Counted from the stretch's first letter, positions 1 through 7,832 are shown. The stretch: 64,000 bases of DNA from Bacillus_BA songklensis (GCF_042649685.1 NZ_JBHRZT010000073.1:310001-374000); one strand, 5' to 3'. Translations and numbers: made by a program. Notes: a model not told the origin generated them from the sequence alone.

Positions 1-139
1 GGTATCAAAAGGCCAATTCTTAGGATATATGGGGAATACAGGACATTCATTCGGTGCCCACTTGCACTTTGAAATCCATAAAGGGCCTTGGAATGCAAGC
101 AAGTCTAACGCCGTTGACCCGGCAGCGTATATCAATTGA
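1..139 (+). CDS. M23-family peptidoglycan endopeptidase, C-terminal end (partial)
   Basis: The first 45 or so codons read as the tail of an M23 (LytM/EnvC-type) peptidase: GNTGHSFGAHLHFEIHKG followed by DPAAYIN and a stop. The HLHFE segment carries the conserved HxH zinc-ligand motif, and the DPxxYIN ending is typical. The start lies outside the window. In Bacillaceae a gene of this kind often sits between ftsEX and ctpB, where it would be the hydrolase or activator controlled by FtsEX; that context is known from the family and is not visible here. A terminator follows 56 bases downstream. Confidence 0.85.
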   Translation, partial: VSKGQFLGYMGNTGHSFGAHLHFEIHKGPWNASKSNAVDPAAYIN

Positions 140-194
140 ATGACCCTTAATTATTATTTCGCATAAAACGTACAAGTTATCATATAGTTGTACA

Positions 195-226
195 AAGGCA
201 TCACACCTTTTGTGTGATGCCTTTTC
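195..226 (+). terminator. Rho-independent terminator after the M23 gene
   Basis: Arms 195-207 and 212-224 (AAAGGCATCACAC / GTGTGATGCCTTT) form a 13-bp perfect stem with a 4-base loop, ending in a short T run. It separates the M23 gene from ctpB. Confidence 0.85.
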
Positions 227-240
227 GTACAATGAAAAAT

Positions 241-271
241 TTTACATAGTTCAACTTTTTTTGTTTATAAT
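241..271 (+). promoter_or_regulatory. Candidate sigma-A promoter of ctpB
   Basis: A consensus -10 TATAAT lies at 266-271, with a TTTACA -35-like hexamer at 241-246 (19-bp spacer, longer than ideal). Transcription would start near 278. An ATG at 283 would then lack room for a ribosome site, which favours the TTG start at 307. Confidence 0.45.
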
Positions 272-306
272 AGGAAGGGATAATGCGGGCTAGGGAGGTA
301 GAGCGA

Positions 307-1758
307 TTGAATCGGAAACTAGTAGCCATATTAATGTTTGTATCGCTAATGATAGGTGCTGGCGGGACCTATTTCGGTTTGCAGCAGTTTGGGCAAAATC
401 TTGCGGTGGGTAATCAAGTCGCACTGCCGGTTAAAGGAGAAGTCAAGGATGCATCTGAAGATCAGCATTTTGAAAAGATCAGACAGGCCTATGACCTGAT
501 TTCGACCCAGTATTATAAAGATGTCGATAAGGATAAGGTGTTGGATGGAGCCATTCAAGGAATGGTCGAAACACTAAAAGATCCATATTCCGTGTATATG
601 GATAAAGAAACGTCCGAACAGTTTACCCAATCACTGGATTCGTCGTTTGAAGGAATCGGAGCGGAAGTGAGCATGGTGGAGGGAAAAGTGACCATCGTGG
701 CCCCCTTTAAAGACTCTCCGGCCGAAAAAGCGGGCTTAAAACCAAATGATCAAATTGTTCGCATCGACGGCAAAAGTCTTGAAGGATTGGACTTATATCA
801 AGCCGTATTAAAAATTCGCGGCAAGAAAGGCTCTACCGTGAAGCTGGAAGTGCAGCGTCCAGGCGTGAAAGAGATATTAAAGCTCAATGTGAAGCGAGAT
901 GAAATTCCGCTTGAAACCGTTTATTCATCTGTGAAAAAAGCGAACGGCAAGCAAATCGGTTACATGGAAATCACGTCATTCTCAGAGTCGACAGCAAAAG
1001 AGTTTAAAGAGCAGCTGCAAAAGCTTGAGAAAAAAGGAATCGATGGCCTTATCCTTGATGTTCGCGGGAATCCGGGCGGATATTTGCAAAGTGTAGAAGA
1101 TATCTTGAAGGAACTCGTTACGTCCGAAAAGCCATATGTTCAAATCGAACAGCGTAATGGCGAGAGACAACGAATTTTCTCTCCTTTAAAAGAAAAGAAA
1201 GACTATCCGGTTGTTGCATTGATTGACCGCGGCAGTGCCTCTGCATCTGAAATTTTAGCCGGTGCCTTAAAGGAAGCGGGCGGTTATGATCTTGTTGGTG
1301 AAAAGTCGTTCGGTAAAGGAACCGTTCAGCAGGCCGTTCCAATGGAAGACGGCAGTAACATTAAATTAACGTTCTATAAATGGCTGACGCCTGACGGCAA
1401 TTGGATCCATGAAAAAGGCATCAAGCCAACGGTTGAAGTGAAGCAGCCGGATTATTATTATGCCAACCCTATTCAAGTGGAAAAAACACTCGCGTATGAT
1501 ATGAATAACAACCAAATCAAAAACGCGCAAGAAATGTTAAAAGGGCTGGGATTTGAACCGGGCCGTACGGACGGTTACTTTAATAAGCAGACGGAAACGG
1601 CTGTCAAAGCATTCCAGCAGGCCAACAAGCTGGATGTAACCGGAAAAATCGATGAGAAGACGGCTTCTGTCATCCAAACGAAATTAGTGGAGCAAATCAA
1701 ATCAGAAAAGAACGATCGCCAGTTGCAAACAGCGATTAAATTAATCAGCCAGAAATAA
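307..1758 (+). CDS. ctpB: S41 carboxy-terminal processing protease CtpB
   Basis: Secreted or membrane-anchored serine protease of the S41/Ctp family. In B. subtilis CtpB helps cleave SpoIVFA during sigma-K activation. The order is an N-terminal membrane segment (about residues 4-22), a PDZ domain (about 85-165), the S41 catalytic core, and a C-terminal peptidoglycan-binding domain (about 405-460). The Ser-Lys dyad is visible: Ser312 in GSASASE and Lys337 in SFGKGTVQ, spaced 25 residues as in known CtpB. I chose TTG 307 because AGGGAGGT (292-299) sits at ideal distance; the in-frame ATG at 283 is only about 5 bases from the predicted transcript start. It lies between the M23 peptidase and minJ, the usual Bacillus context. 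Confidence 0.93.
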   Translation: MNRKLVAILMFVSLMIGAGGTYFGLQQFGQNLAVGNQVALPVKGEVKDASEDQHFEKIRQAYDLISTQYYKDVDKDKVLDGAIQGMVETLKDPYSVYMDKETSEQFTQSLDSSFEGIGAEVSMVEGKVTIVAPFKDSPAEKAGLKPNDQIVRIDGKSLEGLDLYQAVLKIRGKKGSTVKLEVQRPGVKEILKLNVKRDEIPLETVYSSVKKANGKQIGYMEITSFSESTAKEFKEQLQKLEKKGIDGLILDVRGNPGGYLQSVEDILKELVTSEKPYVQIEQRNGERQRIFSPLKEKKDYPVVALIDRGSASASEILAGALKEAGGYDLVGEKSFGKGTVQQAVPMEDGSNIKLTFYKWLTPDGNWIHEKGIKPTVEVKQPDYYYANPIQVEKTLAYDMNNNQIKNAQEMLKGLGFEPGRTDGYFNKQTETAVKAFQQANKLDVTGKIDEKTASVIQTKLVEQIKSEKNDRQLQTAIKLISQK

Positions 1759-1765
1759 GTCTCGG

Positions 1766-1815
1766 GAAAGTGTCCGGAAAGTGTGATATCACACTTTCAA
1801 GACACTTTCTTTTTG
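1766..1815 (+). terminator. Terminator after ctpB
   Basis: A nested structure. The inner palindrome is 1777-1798 (GAAAGTGTGATATCACACTTTC). The outer arms are 1766-1774 (GAAAGTGTC) and 1801-1809 (GACACTTTC), followed by a T run. The repeated GAAAGTGT units allow either the inner or the combined long stem to form. Confidence 0.8.
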
Positions 1816-1970
1816 TAACGACCCACTTGTTAAACGATCAATCGGCAACTTTACATTCAGTCAGAAAACTTATAACAAATTTTTTATATCAATTCACGTT
1901 AATGTTTTAATATTTTCTATCGATTCTTCCCCTGTTCGCGCTTTTCTGTTTCTGCATCCGGAATATACTA

Positions 1971-2086
1971 AAAGGTTCCCGTATAAGCCGTTGTCAAGAG
2001 ACCGCAAGGGAGCTTGTCAACGGCTTACGCGTAAAATATTTGACGTGGGCGTTTTTTGCTCATGTCAAATATTTTATGTGGATGAA
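1971..2086 (+). repeat. Bipartite hairpin element, copy 1 (minJ upstream region)
   Basis: Two consecutive stem-loops. Stem A pairs 1984-1998 with 2013-2027 (14 of 15 pairs). Stem B pairs 2034-2051 with about 2059-2076 (18 bp with two G-U pairs), followed by TATGTGGAT. A second copy lies at 19565-19680. The two share the flanks (GGTTCCCGTATAAG / GGTTCTCGTATAAG), the stem A loop (CCGCAAGGGAG / CCGTAAGGGAG) and the TTTATGTGGAT end, but stem A differs with compensatory pairs and stem B is unrelated in sequence. The rest of the ctpB-minJ gap (1816-1970) shows nothing I recognise. Function is unknown; it could be a structured RNA, a terminator/attenuator or a mobile palindromic element. Confidence 0.7.
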
Positions 2087-2214
2087 TATAAATGAAAAAT
2101 GTAATAAGGACCGTTGTTCTTTGACGAAACCATTTGTTAAAATAAATGTATGTCTCTTGCAGATGTTTCCGAAAGATTGATATAGAAGAGAGAAATGATA
2201 GGTGGTGAGTGGAG

Positions 2215-3402
2215 ATGGAGATTATAACAGAAGGACTGCACGGGATAGGGCGCTTTTTTCTGCACCCGCTGACATATTTTTTCATCATGGTAGCATTTTT
2301 TGTGGGACAGGCACGCGTAAAACGCGAGCGCAAATATTTTCACACGCGTGTGTTTGATTTTGTTTTAGAGTCTAAATACTTGTTTTTCCCCGGGATTTTG
2401 ATCGGAATCGTTTTGTCGATCATCACGTTTATAGCAGGCGTGTACATACCAATCGGCATCATTGCTTTGCTGTCATTGATTACCGTGCTGCTTAGCGGAC
2501 CGTTTACGTTTCGCTGGTTATCGCCTGCTTATGTAATTGGTTTTACGATGGTCATTGCCTTTCTTTTGCCCGAAGGCCTAGCGGCGGAAGGGCCGCTTAA
2601 AACATGGCTTACCGATATACAAGAAGCACCGTTATCTTCTCTAGTCGCATTGCTCGCTCTATTGCTCCTTGCTGAAGGGTATTTAATCTGGAAAGTTGGA
2701 GGAAAAGGCACCTCTCCAGCCATATTGAAAAGCAAGCGGGGCTTTCCGATTGGAGCACACTTCTCGCAAAAACTGTGGGGAGTTCCAGTGTTATTGTTGA
2801 TTCCGGGGGATGGGCTTGTAAAACTGTTTTCCTGGTGGCCGACCTTATCGCTTCAAGGTGAAGCGTTCAGCCTTTTTCTGGTTCCATTCGGAATCGGATT
2901 TTTCCAAAAGGTACAGGGAATGCTCCCGTCTGAATCAATCGAAAATACGGGTAAAAGAGTGCTGGCACTCGGTATAGCTGTAATGTTGTCAGTGCCGGCT
3001 GCCTTTTTCTTCCCGATTACGGCTGTGTTTATTGCAAGCATTGCGATTTTAATTCGTGAATTTATTAGCATTCAGCAAAAGTTGAAAGATGAAAATGCTC
3101 CATTCTTTTTCTCCAAAAGAGAAAAAGGTCTCGTCATTTTAGGGGTTATTCCCAAGTCTCCTGCTGAAAAGATGGAAATGAAGGTTGGAGAAGTGATTGT
3201 CAAAGTCAATGGCGTGGCAGTCTCCAATGTGAATGAATTTTACCATGCCCTTCAGTTAAACCGTGCCTATTGTAAACTGGAAGTGAATGATGTAAATGGA
3301 GAAGTACGCTTCGTCCAGCGCGCCTTATACGACGGTGAGCACCACGAGCTAGGCGTATTGTTTGTACAAAGTCATCAAGATCGCGAGCCCGAAGCGGTAT
3401 AA
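2215..3402 (+). CDS. minJ: Cell division topological determinant MinJ
   Basis: Polytopic membrane protein with a C-terminal PDZ domain. In B. subtilis MinJ bridges DivIVA and MinD to place MinCD at septa and poles. The protein has several hydrophobic membrane segments over roughly residues 15-290 and a cytoplasmic PDZ-like end (about 305-385, including LGVIPKSPAEKMEMKVGE and the VNGVAV turn). ATG 2215 is preferred because AGGTGG (2200-2205) stands 9 bases upstream; GTG 2209 is too close. The ctpB-minJ order is conserved in Bacillus. Length (396 residues) matches the family. Confidence 0.88.
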   Translation: MEIITEGLHGIGRFFLHPLTYFFIMVAFFVGQARVKRERKYFHTRVFDFVLESKYLFFPGILIGIVLSIITFIAGVYIPIGIIALLSLITVLLSGPFTFRWLSPAYVIGFTMVIAFLLPEGLAAEGPLKTWLTDIQEAPLSSLVALLALLLLAEGYLIWKVGGKGTSPAILKSKRGFPIGAHFSQKLWGVPVLLLIPGDGLVKLFSWWPTLSLQGEAFSLFLVPFGIGFFQKVQGMLPSESIENTGKRVLALGIAVMLSVPAAFFFPITAVFIASIAILIREFISIQQKLKDENAPFFFSKREKGLVILGVIPKSPAEKMEMKVGEVIVKVNGVAVSNVNEFYHALQLNRAYCKLEVNDVNGEVRFVQRALYDGEHHELGVLFVQSHQDREPEAV

Positions 3403-3489
3403 ATATTATGTTTTTTCATCATTAACCGGAATCGTTTCATCTATTGATGGAAGCATGTCATGATTTATCGGAATGAAGGTGAAATCGGG

Positions 3490-3537
3490 AAAGAGAAGCG
3501 GCGCACTTTTATAGAGTCAGCCGTTTCTCTTTTTTTG
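3490..3537 (+). terminator. Terminator after minJ
   Basis: Arms 3490-3502 (AAAGAGAAGCGGC) and 3520-3532 (GCCGTTTCTCTTT) pair with one G-U, followed by a seven-T run. The rest of the 3403-3684 gap shows no gene. Confidence 0.8.
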
Positions 3538-3684
3538 TGCAGGCATCATTGGGTGTTATAGTCTCAAACAACACTATCTTTTTTAGTTCATGATAGTTGC
3601 AGCATAATCAGAAAGGGGATATGAATGATTTCCTGTGAGACTTCTCCGAACTATATAAAAGCGCCAAAAAATCTCTAAAAACAA

Positions 3685-3713
3685 TTGTAATTCGTAATGT
3701 AATCGATTACAAT
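3685..3713 (+). promoter_or_regulatory. Promoter of the LacI-type regulator gene, overlapped by its operator
   Basis: TTGTAA (3685-3690), 17-bp spacer, TACAAT (3708-3713). The palindrome TGTAATCGATTACA at 3698-3711 covers the spacer end and most of the -10, the geometry expected for repression, so the regulator probably represses itself. Confidence 0.6.
3698..3711 (+). promoter_or_regulatory. Operator 1, TGTAATCGATTACA
   Basis: Perfect 14-bp palindrome with a central CG, typical of LacI/GalR-family sites. It is the first of five identical copies between 3698 and 5390. It also fits the CcpA cre consensus TGWAANCGNTNWCA, so CcpA is an alternative or additional binder. Confidence 0.75.
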
Positions 3714-3751
3714 AAATCCACAGAAAAATATAAGGAAAGGAGAGTCGTCAA

Positions 3752-4753
3752 ATGGTGAGAATTAAAGATGTAGCAAAAAAAGCAAATGTTTCCACCGCTA
3801 CAGTATCGAGAGTGTTAAGTAAGCCTGAAACTGTAAAAAAAGAAACGACTGAAAAAGTATTAAAAGCCATTAAAGAACTGAACTATCAGCCGAATGCATT
3901 AGCCCGGCAGCTAAGAAGGCTAGAAACCAAAACAGTTCTAGTCGTTGTCCCGGATATTACGAACACCTTTTTTTCTAAAGTGCTAAGAGGAATAGAGTCT
4001 GTAGCGGTGGCAAATGGGTATCAGGTTTTGCTTGTGGATGCAGGAAATGATGTCGAACGAGAAAATGGATATTTAAACATACTTCGCCAAAGAAAGGCAG
4101 ATGGGCTGGTTTTATTAACAGCAAGAATGAAATCGAAGATAATAGAGGAAATGGCTCTCGAATATCCGGTAGTTCTTGCATGTGAATATATAGAAGGCTC
4201 AAATATTCCGACCGTTTCCATCGATAACGTTAGTGGTGCCCGAAAAGCAACCGAACATTTAATTAATCTGGGACATAAGAGAATAGGGTTTATATCGGGC
4301 CCTCTCGATGGTGTGTTGGGGAAGGACCGATTAAAGGGGTATTGCCAGGCGATGGCCCAGCATAATCTTACGGTTGAGCCGATTTTGGTCCAAGAAGGTG
4401 ATTTCTCTTATGAAAGCGGTTTTAATATGATGATGAAATTTTTAGCTCTGGATCATCCCCCGACGGCAGTGTTTGCAGCGAATGATGAGATGGCTTTCGG
4501 AGCCATAAAAGCTACAAAGTCAAAGGGATTACGTGTTCCTCATGATCTTTCTGTTATGGGGTTTGATGATATAAAATTTTCATCCATTTTCGAACCGGCA
4601 CTCACAACGATTGGACAGCCAGCTTTTGAGATAGGGACCAAAGCAATGGAATTACTGATAAGATTAATGAATAAGGAAGAAATAGAGAAAAGTCAATATA
4701 TACTAGAGGACCAACTTATTATAAGGGATTCATGCTCTCCATGTATGTTATGA
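3752..4753 (+). CDS. LacI/GalR-family transcriptional regulator of the sugar island
   Basis: Sugar-responsive DNA-binding repressor. The N-terminal helix-turn-helix and hinge (residues 2-55: IKDVAKKANVSTATVSRVLS, then YQPNALARQLR) precede a periplasmic-binding-protein-like effector domain with typical signatures (ITNTFFSKVLRGIE, NLGHKRIGFISGP, AVFAANDEMAFGAI, SVMGFDDI). Length 333 is normal. The RBS AAAGGAGAG supports ATG 3752. It lies upstream of the sugar-catabolic genes in the same direction, and five identical operators surround it. The C-terminus IIRDSCSPCML reappears in the relic at 5141-5215. The effector is unknown; by context it is a sugar or anhydrosugar. Confidence 0.88.
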   Translation: MVRIKDVAKKANVSTATVSRVLSKPETVKKETTEKVLKAIKELNYQPNALARQLRRLETKTVLVVVPDITNTFFSKVLRGIESVAVANGYQVLLVDAGNDVERENGYLNILRQRKADGLVLLTARMKSKIIEEMALEYPVVLACEYIEGSNIPTVSIDNVSGARKATEHLINLGHKRIGFISGPLDGVLGKDRLKGYCQAMAQHNLTVEPILVQEGDFSYESGFNMMMKFLALDHPPTAVFAANDEMAFGAIKATKSKGLRVPHDLSVMGFDDIKFSSIFEPALTTIGQPAFEIGTKAMELLIRLMNKEEIEKSQYILEDQLIIRDSCSPCML

Positions 4754-4803
4754 GAAGATAACATACCCTTTCGGAAAAAATAAGGGGATGTTATCTTCTT
4801 TTA
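4753..4803 (+). terminator. Terminator of the LacI-type gene
   Basis: Arms 4753-4764 (AGAAGATAACAT) and 4788-4799 (ATGTTATCTTCT), with an inner CCCTT/AAGGG extension, then TTTT. The 5' arm begins at the last base of the stop codon. Confidence 0.8.
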
Positions 4804-4811
4804 AAACCGAT

Positions 4812-4825
4812 TGTAATCGATTACA
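4812..4825 (+). promoter_or_regulatory. Operator 2, TGTAATCGATTACA
   Basis: Identical 14-mer just after the regulator terminator. The sequence after it (ATGATTGTAACTTTATGACTC) recurs after operator 5 at 5377, showing that this whole stretch was duplicated. No well-spaced promoter hexamers were found next to it. Confidence 0.65.
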
Positions 4826-5051
4826 ACATTCTCGAATGATTGTAACTTTATGACTCGCGGGAGTTTATTATAATTTGAGGGAGTAATGGGATTCCAGCAT
4901 GGTTCTGTTGTAAAAACCGTTTGGTAAAATATAGAGTGTGAGTTTCCTTTAAATCTGCCAATAAGGCCATTCATTAATTGCTTCTTTGGTTAGTGATCAG
5001 AATAAATGCCGAAACTGATTATATAAAAATATCAAAAATTGTCTAAAAGAG

Positions 5052-5080
5052 TTGAAATTTAAGATGTAATCGATTACAAT
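5052..5080 (+). promoter_or_regulatory. Promoter of the duplicated, decayed regulator locus
   Basis: TTGAAA (5052-5057), 17-bp spacer, TACAAT (5075-5080), overlapped by an operator copy exactly as at 3685-3713. It heads the relic regulator and may now drive the catabolic operon that starts at 5510. Confidence 0.6.
5065..5078 (+). promoter_or_regulatory. Operator 3, TGTAATCGATTACA
   Basis: Identical 14-mer overlapping the -10 of the promoter at 5052-5080. Confidence 0.72.
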
Positions 5081-5140
5081 AGTTTCATAAACAATATACA
5101 AATTATAAAAAGAAAAGATAGTAATAAAGTGCACAAGGGA

Positions 5141-5215
5141 GGAATAGAGAAAAATCAATCTATGCACCAGAATCAATTTATGATACGAGATTCCTGCTCT
5201 AAATGTATTTTATGA
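5141..5215 (+). pseudogene. Relic of a second LacI-type regulator (C-terminal end only)
   Basis: Read in frame to the stop at 5213-5215, this stretch ends MIRDSCSKCIL, against IIRDSCSPCML at the end of the intact regulator; the codons before it (IEKNQ against IEKSQ) also match. About 13 of the last 23 residues are identical. Upstream, the promoter and operator region (about 5010-5085) resembles that of the intact gene (about 3645-3715), while the roughly 950 bp of coding sequence between is missing. I infer tandem duplication followed by internal deletion. Stop context (TTATGAGAAG) is shared by both copies. Confidence 0.8.
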
Positions 5216-5292
5216 GAAGCCTCAAAATCCTGCTGGAAATATAATAACGGCCATTTCAATTAAAATAAGGTTCATTTCTTTTTAGAGTTTGA

Positions 5293-5306
5293 TGTAATCG
5301 ATTACA
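5293..5306 (+). promoter_or_regulatory. Operator 4, TGTAATCGATTACA
   Basis: Identical 14-mer. Here the palindrome extends to 18 bp (5291-5308, GATGTAATCGATTACATC). It has no counterpart after the intact regulator, so it is either unique to the second unit or arose by further rearrangement. Confidence 0.65.
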
Positions 5307-5376
5307 TCGATTTTGGATGATTATAGATGGAATTCCAATGAAGTGAAGTATAATTTTTTATAAAATCTCTCTGAAA

Positions 5377-5390
5377 TGTAATCGATTACA
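5377..5390 (+). promoter_or_regulatory. Operator 5, TGTAATCGATTACA
   Basis: Identical 14-mer 120 bp upstream of the first catabolic gene. Operators 4 and 5 are 84 bp apart (eight helical turns), a spacing compatible with repression by looping. The AT-rich stretch TATAATTTTTTATAAAAT at 5349-5366 may contain a -10. Confidence 0.68.
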
Positions 5391-5509
5391 ATTTTATTGG
5401 ATGATTGCAACTTTATGACTCTTGAGTTTATTGCCATTTTAAGGAGGATGGGATCGATCCTTCATCAATCACCCAACGATAAAAATTATCCGAAAACGGA
5501 GGAGAAACA

Positions 5510-6325
5510 ATGAAATTAGGATATCAAACAAATACATGGGGCGGAGTAGTAGGACACCCTGCAGGAGTCACTTCGATAAAAGATCTTTATTACCTTGCGA
5601 ATGGTTCAACGGAAGAAGCTTTAAAAGAGATTTCGGAAGCCGGATACAAAGGATTTGAAATTTTCGACGGGAATTTGATGCAATTCAAAGATAAAAAAGA
5701 AGAATTTAAAGCGTTACTGAATCAATATTCTCTAGATTTTATTGGTGTTTACACAGGTGGGAATTTTATCTTCCCGGACATTTTAGAAGAGGAATTATTA
5801 AAAATTGAGGAAGTGGCGGCTCTTGCTTCTGAATTGGGCGCACGGCATTTGGTTGTCGGCGGAGGGGCTGTTCGCACGAATGGCATTATAGAAAGCGATT
5901 ACGCCGATTTGGGTCAAGCTCTTGATAAAGTGGTAGCGATTGCAGAAAAATACAATCTTATTCCAAGTTATCATCCGCACTTAGGAACATGTGTGGAAGC
6001 CCCTGATCAGTTGGACAAGCTTATGCCGCTGACGACAATCAATCTATGTCCGGATACGGCCCATATTGAAGCAGGCGGCGGTGATCCGGTAGAGGTGATC
6101 AAGAAGTATGCGGATCGCATTAAATACATCCACTTTAAAGATTATCATAATGGAGAATTTTTACCTTTAGGAGAAGGGCACCAAAAATTCGATGAAATGA
6201 TTCAGCTGTTAAATGAGGCTGGTTACGATGATTGGATTACCGTTGAATTGGACAGCTATGCAGATCCAAAAAAAGGGGCAGAGATTAGCCGTGACTTTTT
6301 ATCAAGCTTCGAGAAAGCATTGTAA
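5510..6325 (+). CDS. Sugar phosphate isomerase/epimerase-family protein (LgdB1-like candidate)
   Basis: TIM-barrel protein of the AP-endonuclease-2/xylose-isomerase-like family (IolE, IolI, LgdB). The metal-binding positions are visible in order: FEIFDG, PSYHPHLGT, CPDTAHIE, HFKDYH, TVELDSY. Length is 271. The RBS GGAGGAG lies 7 bases before ATG 5510. It is the first intact gene of the catabolic cluster. In the levoglucosan pathway proteins of this family carry out beta-elimination on 3-keto-levoglucosan or hydration of the product; that role is inferred from cluster composition. An inosose dehydratase or isomerase is the main alternative. Five operators lie upstream. Confidence 0.7.
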   Translation: MKLGYQTNTWGGVVGHPAGVTSIKDLYYLANGSTEEALKEISEAGYKGFEIFDGNLMQFKDKKEEFKALLNQYSLDFIGVYTGGNFIFPDILEEELLKIEEVAALASELGARHLVVGGGAVRTNGIIESDYADLGQALDKVVAIAEKYNLIPSYHPHLGTCVEAPDQLDKLMPLTTINLCPDTAHIEAGGGDPVEVIKKYADRIKYIHFKDYHNGEFLPLGEGHQKFDEMIQLLNEAGYDDWITVELDSYADPKKGAEISRDFLSSFEKAL

Positions 6326-6329
6326 AAGA

Positions 6330-6509
6330 GCTTGGATTACGGTTACTATATGACCAAAGAAAGCGCTGTTATATGCGGCTGTCCCATCTTTAAAGATAAC
6401 AGAAGAAAATGTCTTAGATTCATGGGAACTTGTTTACAATCAGAATGCTCCGGGTGTCATTCAACGGATAGCCGAGATTAATAAATGGTTTACTAATTTA
6501 ATTTTATAG
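6330..6509 (+). pseudogene. Relic of an ABC sugar transporter substrate-binding protein (C-terminus)
   Basis: Reading frame 6354-6509 encodes KKALLYAAVPSLKITEEN, then LDSWELVYNQNAPGVI and a natural stop. This resembles the C-terminal ends of RbsB-type periplasmic sugar-binding proteins (the I/VT-ENVD--W--VY pattern). Just upstream, LDYGYYMTKE can be read from 6332 in another frame, so a frameshift lies near 6360 and everything further upstream is gone. It ends 13 bases before the next gene, using a natural intergenic spacing. No database search was possible; the family call rests on motif memory. Confidence 0.55.
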
Positions 6510-6522
6510 GAGGATTACAAAA

Positions 6523-7707
6523 ATGAAAAAACTTAACGTAGGTATGATTGGCGGAGGATTTATGGGGAAAGCGCACGCACTTGCATATGCAGGAATGCCG
6601 ATGTTCTTTTGGCCGGCACCAGCGATCCCTCATCGCCACACCATCGTTGATGTAACAGAAGAATTGGCAAAAGATGCCGCCGCAAAATTGGGATTTGAAC
6701 ATTATTCCACGGATTGGAGAGAGGTAGTCAACGATCCTAATATCGATATCATTGATATTGTCACTCCAAATAATACGCATGCTGAAATTGCGATTGCCGC
6801 CGCAAAAGCTGGCAAACACGTTATTTGTGAAAAACCGCTGGCACTAGGGGCTGAAGAAGCAAAAACCATGTTAGAGGCCGTAACAGAAGCCGGCGTCAAA
6901 CATATGGTTGCCTTTAACTATCGAAGAACACCTGCTGTGGCATTGGCGAAAAAATACATTGAAGAAGGAAGAATCGGGAAAATCCTCAGCTTTCGCGGTA
7001 CGTATCTGCAAGACTGGTCTGCTGATCCAAACTCCCCTTTATCCTGGCGTTTCCAGAAAAAAGTTGCCGGATCCGGTGCTTTAGGTGATATCGGAACGCA
7101 TGTTGTCGACTTTGCCCGTTATCTGGTCGGTGAAATCACGGACGTGAATGCGATGACAAAAACATGGATTCCGGAAAGACCGATTCAAACAGGCGGCGTA
7201 GACAAATTGGGGACAGTGAAAAGTACAGGGGATGTACCGAAAGGCGCAGTAGATGTAGATGATGAATTCATTACAATGGTCAAGTTTGACAATGGCGCAA
7301 TCGGAAGCATTGAAGCTACCCGTAATGCGTGGGGCCGTAATAACTACCTGACTTTTGAAATCCATGGCGAAAAAGGTTCCCTGGCCTTCAACTATGAACG
7401 CCGTGATGAACTGCAAGTATGCTTCTCTGACGATCCGGCCGATGCGAAAGGATTCCGTACAGTTTATACAGGACCGGCCCATCCATACGGAGAAGGATTA
7501 TGGCCAATTCCTGCACTAGGTATTGGGTATGGAGAAACTAAAATCATTGAAACATATGATTTCTTTAAATCCATCGTAGAAGATACAGAGGCTTCACCAA
7601 ACTTTAATGATGGGTATCGTGTCGAAGCAATTGCTGATGCCATCCTTGAATCAGCTGAAAAAGGTGAATGGGTCAGCCTTACGAAAAATGTAGTAGAAGC
7701 TAAGTAG
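6523..7707 (+). CDS. Gfo/Idh/MocA dehydrogenase, probable levoglucosan dehydrogenase (LgdA-like)
   Basis: NAD(P)-dependent sugar oxidoreductase. The Rossmann fold starts at once (GMIGGGFMGKAHALAYAGMP). The conserved catalytic CEKPL lysine is near residue 105 and the D-x-G-x-H motif is in GALGDIGTHVVDFARYLVG. Length 394. Distinctive stretches (GMPMFFWPAPAIP, QDWSADPNSPLSWRFQ, GLWPIPALGIGYGETK) agree with my memory of bacterial levoglucosan dehydrogenase, which oxidises the 3-hydroxyl of 1,6-anhydroglucose; this was not checked against a database. The neighbours (second Gfo/Idh, two isomerase-like proteins) fit that four-enzyme route. RBS AGGAGGA before ATG 6523. A myo- or scyllo-inositol dehydrogenase is the alternative. 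Confidence 0.72.
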   Translation: MKKLNVGMIGGGFMGKAHALAYAGMPMFFWPAPAIPHRHTIVDVTEELAKDAAAKLGFEHYSTDWREVVNDPNIDIIDIVTPNNTHAEIAIAAAKAGKHVICEKPLALGAEEAKTMLEAVTEAGVKHMVAFNYRRTPAVALAKKYIEEGRIGKILSFRGTYLQDWSADPNSPLSWRFQKKVAGSGALGDIGTHVVDFARYLVGEITDVNAMTKTWIPERPIQTGGVDKLGTVKSTGDVPKGAVDVDDEFITMVKFDNGAIGSIEATRNAWGRNNYLTFEIHGEKGSLAFNYERRDELQVCFSDDPADAKGFRTVYTGPAHPYGEGLWPIPALGIGYGETKIIETYDFFKSIVEDTEASPNFNDGYRVEAIADAILESAEKGEWVSLTKNVVEAK

Positions 7708-7712
7708 AAATC

Positions 7713-7750
7713 TGTATAGAGGCTGCTGATAGGGCAGTGGCCTCTATACA
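7713..7750 (+). terminator. Hairpin between the two dehydrogenase genes
   Basis: TGTATAGAGGC and GCCTCTATACA flank an inner CTG/CAG pairing; A-rich sequence follows and there is no T run. It may be an RNA stabiliser or weak terminator inside the operon. Confidence 0.5.
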
Positions 7751-7832
7751 AAAACAGGGTGATTTGGTTTGAAACAATCAATGCTTTTAATGAAAGCGTT
7801 TTAAAATCATTCAATGGAAGTGCGGTTCTTGA

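Noticed and set aside
283..306. ATG 283 as start of ctpB
   Set aside because: It is only about 5 bases from the predicted transcription start; TTG 307 has an excellent ribosome site.
7790..7806. A cre-like site ATGAAAGCGTTTTAA
   Set aside because: The 3' half lacks the CA required by the consensus and the site lies in relic sequence without a promoter.
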